This document shows, piece by piece, positions 61,282 to 64,000 of a DNA stretch of 64,000 bases. Each line of letters opens with the position of its first letter. Position 1 is the first letter of the stretch. The DNA lies in the NCBI GenBank assembly GCA_017396395.1, contig JAFQMF010000015.1:1-64000 (forward strand), read 5' to 3'. Below the pieces are notes generated by a model. That model saw only the letters and a list, made by a program, of their open reading frames with translations, searched no databases and was not told where the DNA came from. Made by a program: the position numbers and the translations under genes. The DNA is from Clostridia bacterium (GTDB taxonomy: Bacteria > Bacillota > Clostridia > RUG12999).

Positions 61282-61328
61282 AAATCCACCGATATGTAGG
61301 AATGACTTACTATCGGTGGTTTTATTTT
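61282..61328 (+). terminator. Terminator after the MazF module
   Basis: AATCCACCGATA and TATCGGTGGTTT pair around a loop that contains a minor GTAG/TTAC stem, followed by T-rich sequence. Confidence 0.85.
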
Positions 61329-61371
61329 ATTTCCTTTTAAAGAATATTTTAGAAAAAAATTTATAAAACTA

Positions 61372-61400
61372 TTGACAAATGAAGGAAAAAGTGGTAAAGT
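61372..61400 (+). promoter_or_regulatory. Promoter of the hrcA-grpE-dnaK operon
   Basis: TTGACA (61372-61377), 17 bp, TAAAGT (61395-61400), directly followed by CIRCE. Confidence 0.85.
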
Positions 61401-61404
61401 ATTA

Positions 61405-61431
61405 TTAGCACTCAAAGTAGTTGAGTGCTAA
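61405..61431 (+). promoter_or_regulatory. CIRCE element (HrcA operator)
   Basis: TTAGCACTC-N9-GAGTGCTAA, an exact match to the consensus, overlapping the transcription start. HrcA, encoded immediately downstream, binds it and represses the operon until heat shock. Confidence 0.98.
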
Positions 61432-61455
61432 TAATACAAAGGCGGTGGGTAATAA

Positions 61456-62511
61456 GTGGAACTAAACGACAGAAAAAAGCGGATTTTACAAGCTGTTGTA
61501 AGTGATTATATTGAAACTGCTGAGCCTGTTGGCTCTCGTACCATTGCACGGAAATATGTTACTGACCTTTCACCTGCTACCATCCGTAATGAAATGGCAG
61601 ACCTTGAAGAAATGGGTTATTTAGAGCAGCCTCATTCTTCTGCAGGCCGTGTACCCTCTGTAATGGGCTACAGGGTTTTTGTTGATAATATTATGGAAAA
61701 GTATAAGCTTTCTGTAATGGAAACAATCCGTATGCAGGAGGTTATGAATGAACAGGCACAGCAGTTTGATAAGCTGATTGAAAAAGCCTCTAGAGTTATT
61801 GCTTCTGTTACAAATTATGCTACAGTTGCAGTAAGCACTGGACATAAAAGAAGTAAGCTTAAAGCAATACAGATTGCACCTGTAAGCAGCAAAGAAATGG
61901 TGCTTATTATTGTAACCTTTGACGGTACAGTTAAAAACAAGCTTATACGGCTTAAAAATGATGTTGAGCCTGAGGATGCAGTTAGATTATCCAAAGAAAT
62001 GACAGGCAGACTCAGCGGTCTTTCATTAAATGAAATTTCGCTGGAAACCATAAACTCCATAAAAAATGAATTTTATTCTTTAGAGGAGCTTGTTGGAGCA
62101 ATAATCGGTTTTGTTTCGGAGGTAATAGGAGAAATTGATTCTAAACAGGTTATTGTAGATGGCGGAGTTAATTTGCTTAAATTTCCTGAATATTCAAATA
62201 TTGAAAAGGCAAAGGAAATTTTGGAGGTGCTTGATAATAAAGAACAGCTTTCAAATATGATTTCACTTCCTATGCCTACGGGAAATAAGGTAAATATTCT
62301 TATTGGTGATGAAAAAAATGGTGTAAAGCTAAAGGATTGCAGTTTAGTACTTTGCAATTATGAATTTAACGGAAGCTCAGGAACAATTGGTGTTATAGGT
62401 CCTACAAGAATGGATTATGCAAGAGTTGTTTCGGCTCTGGAATATCTATGTGAGGGAATGAGACCCCAATTGGAAGGAGGCGTAACAAAGAATGACCAAG
62501 AAAAAAAGTGA
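61456..62511 (+). CDS. hrcA: Heat-shock repressor HrcA
   Basis: This 351-residue protein has the N-terminal winged helix with SDYIETAEPVGSRTIA near 15-30 and LSPATIRNEMADLEEMGYLEQPHSSAGR, split here near 38-64, followed by the GAF-like HrcA core. It represses through CIRCE with help from GroEL. It begins with GTG after GGCGG. Its 3' end overlaps grpE by 20 nt. Confidence 0.96.
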   Translation: MELNDRKKRILQAVVSDYIETAEPVGSRTIARKYVTDLSPATIRNEMADLEEMGYLEQPHSSAGRVPSVMGYRVFVDNIMEKYKLSVMETIRMQEVMNEQAQQFDKLIEKASRVIASVTNYATVAVSTGHKRSKLKAIQIAPVSSKEMVLIIVTFDGTVKNKLIRLKNDVEPEDAVRLSKEMTGRLSGLSLNEISLETINSIKNEFYSLEELVGAIIGFVSEVIGEIDSKQVIVDGGVNLLKFPEYSNIEKAKEILEVLDNKEQLSNMISLPMPTGNKVNILIGDEKNGVKLKDCSLVLCNYEFNGSSGTIGVIGPTRMDYARVVSALEYLCEGMRPQLEGGVTKNDQEKK

Positions 62512-63028
62512 GGAATTAAAAGAGCAGGAGGAAACTTTGGGTAAAGAGCCTGAAGGAGAGGAAACAGAGGGTACTAACCTTGAAGCTTTAAAAGAAAAAG
62601 CGGAAAAGGCAGATGAATATTTAGATAAATATCAGCGTACACTTGCCGAGTATGATAATTTTCGCAAGAGAACAGTTAAGGAAAAAGAACAGCTTGTAAC
62701 AGATGCTAAAATTTATGCGGTAACAGGTCTTATTCCAGTACTGGATAATCTTGAAAGAGCAAGTGCGGCAGCCGAAAACGAAAGTGATGAAAACCCCTTA
62801 AAGCAAGGTGTTGAAATGATTTTTCGCTCAGTAATTGAAGAATTTGAAAAGCTGGGAGTTAAGGAAATTGAAGCACTTGGAGAAAGCTTTGACCCTAATT
62901 TTCACAATGCGGTTATGCATATTGAAGATGAAACAGTAGCAGAAAATACTGTTGTTGAGGTATTTCAGAAAGGCTATAAAATAGGGGATAAAGTTATAAG
63001 ACCCAGTATGGTCAAGGTAGCAAATTAA
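62492..63028 (+). CDS. grpE: Nucleotide exchange factor GrpE
   Basis: This 178-residue protein has a highly charged coiled-coil N-terminus (1-70), YQRTLAEYDNFRKRT near 45-59 and a C-terminal beta domain with ALGESFDPNFHNAVMHIED. It releases ADP from DnaK. The start lies inside hrcA after AAGGAGG, showing coupled translation. Confidence 0.95.
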   Translation: MTKKKSEELKEQEETLGKEPEGEETEGTNLEALKEKAEKADEYLDKYQRTLAEYDNFRKRTVKEKEQLVTDAKIYAVTGLIPVLDNLERASAAAENESDENPLKQGVEMIFRSVIEEFEKLGVKEIEALGESFDPNFHNAVMHIEDETVAENTVVEVFQKGYKIGDKVIRPSMVKVAN

Positions 63029-63061
63029 TAAAATATAATTTAGATTGGAGATAAAATTATT

Positions 63062-64000
63062 ATGGGAAAGATTATAGGTATTGACTTAGGTACAACAAAC
63101 TCATGTGTAGCAGTTATGGAAGGCGGAGAGCCTGTGGTAATTGCCAACCCTGAGGGTAACAGAACAACTCCTTCAGTTGTTGCATTTACTAAAAACGGTG
63201 AAAGACTTGTAGGTCAGGTTGCGAAGCGTCAGGCTATTACTAATCCTGAAAACACTATCAGCTCCATTAAAAGAGAAATGGGTAGCTCATATAAGGTAGA
63301 TATAGAAGGAAAGGCATATACTCCTCAGGAGATTTCTGCTATGGTACTTCAGAAGCTTAAAGCTGACGCAGAAAGCTATCTTGGTGAAACTGTAACACAG
63401 GCAGTTATTACTGTTCCTGCATATTTTAACGACAGCCAGAGACAGGCAACAAAGGACGCAGGTAAGATTGCAGGTCTTGAAGTTCTTCGTATTATAAACG
63501 AGCCTACAGCAGCATCACTTGCTTATGGTATGGATAAGGGCGGAGCACAGAAAATTCTTGTATTTGACCTTGGCGGCGGTACTTTCGACGTATCTATTCT
63601 TGATATTGGTGACGGCGTATTTGAGGTTTTAGCAACTAATGGTAATAACCGTCTTGGCGGTGACGACTTTGACGATAAGGTTATGAACTATCTTGCAGAT
63701 GAATTCCTTAAGGAAAGCGGTATTGACTTAAGAAAAGATAAAATGGCTCTTCAGCGTCTTAAGGAAGCTGCAGAAAAGGCTAAAATTGAGCTTTCAGGAA
63801 TTGCAACAGCGAATGTTAACCTTCCCTTTATTACAGCAGATGCAACAGGACCTAAGCACCTTGATATTACTCTTACAAGAGCAAAATTCAACGAGCTTAC
63901 TGCTGACCTTGTACAGGCAACAATGGAGCCTACAAAAAAGGCACTTGCAGATGCAGGTCTTTCAGTAGGTCAGCTTGATAAGGTAATTTTAGTAGGCGGT
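63062..64000 (+). CDS. dnaK: Chaperone DnaK (N-terminal half, cut by the window edge)
   Basis: The frame is open from ATG 63062 to the window end (313 codons) and starts [17 protein letters not shown]. The actin-like ATPase domain shows phosphate-1 GIDLGTTNS, the [15 protein letters not shown] block, [11 protein letters not shown] (phosphate 2) and the adenosine motif region VILVGG at the edge. The protein lacks the roughly 24-residue insert of Gram-negative DnaK, as expected for Firmicutes. Substrate-binding domain and dnaJ lie beyond the edge. Confidence 0.97.
   Translation, partial: MGKIIGIDLGTTNSCVAVMEGGEPVVIANPEGNRTTPSVVAFTKNGERLVGQVAKRQAITNPENTISSIKREMGSSYKVDIEGKAYTPQEISAMVLQKLKADAESYLGETVTQAVITVPAYFNDSQRQATKDAGKIAGLEVLRIINEPTAASLAYGMDKGGAQKILVFDLGGGTFDVSILDIGDGVFEVLATNGNNRLGGDDFDDKVMNYLADEFLKESGIDLRKDKMALQRLKEAAEKAKIELSGIATANVNLPFITADATGPKHLDITLTRAKFNELTADLVQATMEPTKKALADAGLSVGQLDKVILVGG

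Overview
The window is a stretch of chromosome from a low-GC, Gram-positive, endospore-forming anaerobe of the class Clostridia. The evidence is an AT-rich composition, AGA-rich arginine codon use, a Spo0A with its conserved Asp56, a CIRCE-controlled hrcA-grpE-dnaK operon, the Firmicutes layout of the S10-spc-alpha ribosomal supercluster, and zinc-type S14, L36, S4 and L24. Most promoters I could place have sigma-A-like boxes 17 bp apart. No plasmid, phage or CRISPR locus is visible. The one possible mobile element is cut off by the left edge.

Layout. Positions 1-82 hold the start of an unrecognised leftward gene, preceded by three direct repeats at 20-bp spacing, then tRNA-Leu(AAG). Positions 540-8350 hold separately promoted genes: an Rrf2 regulator, MgtC, a DMT exporter, a polar amino acid ABC importer, a SulP transporter and malic enzyme. 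Positions 8380-15570 are one rightward operon: yqhQ, a PrmC-RadC fusion, lspA, an RluD-type pseudouridine synthase, two flavoproteins and a DUF1836 gene. Positions 15615-20574 run leftward: asnA, and a methionine/folate operon (metF, a separate MetH activation protein, a short metH). Positions 20700-25900 hold an M20 peptidase, tRNA-Arg(ACG) with a duplicated 3' end and terminator, a pyridoxamine kinase, an HtrA protease and spo0A. Positions 26080-31760 hold holA, comEC, an apparent phosphohexomutase pseudoenzyme, a 69-residue Cys/Asn-rich peptide and a short QueG-like iron-sulfur protein.

Positions 31940-47930 are the ribosomal supercluster from rpsJ to rplQ, with secY, adk, map, a KOW protein, infA and rpoA. 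It follows a structured leader of about 330 nt that contains an intrinsic terminator. Positions 48048-55298 run leftward: smc, ftsY and a UPF0182 membrane protein. Positions 55317-61330 run rightward: Sua5/TsaC, RimI, a DUF6106-like protein, NAD(P)HX repair, a GerS-like lipoprotein beside alanine racemase, and a MazF module whose antitoxin seems to lack its DNA-binding domain. The heat-shock operon runs off the right edge inside dnaK.

Much of the window is core housekeeping. The points most worth a second look are the PrmC-RadC fusion, the phosphohexomutase-like protein without its catalytic motifs, the Cys/Asn-rich peptide, the 63-bp tRNA-Arg duplication, the S10 leader with the palindromes upstream of it, the GerS-Alr pair and the truncated antitoxin.
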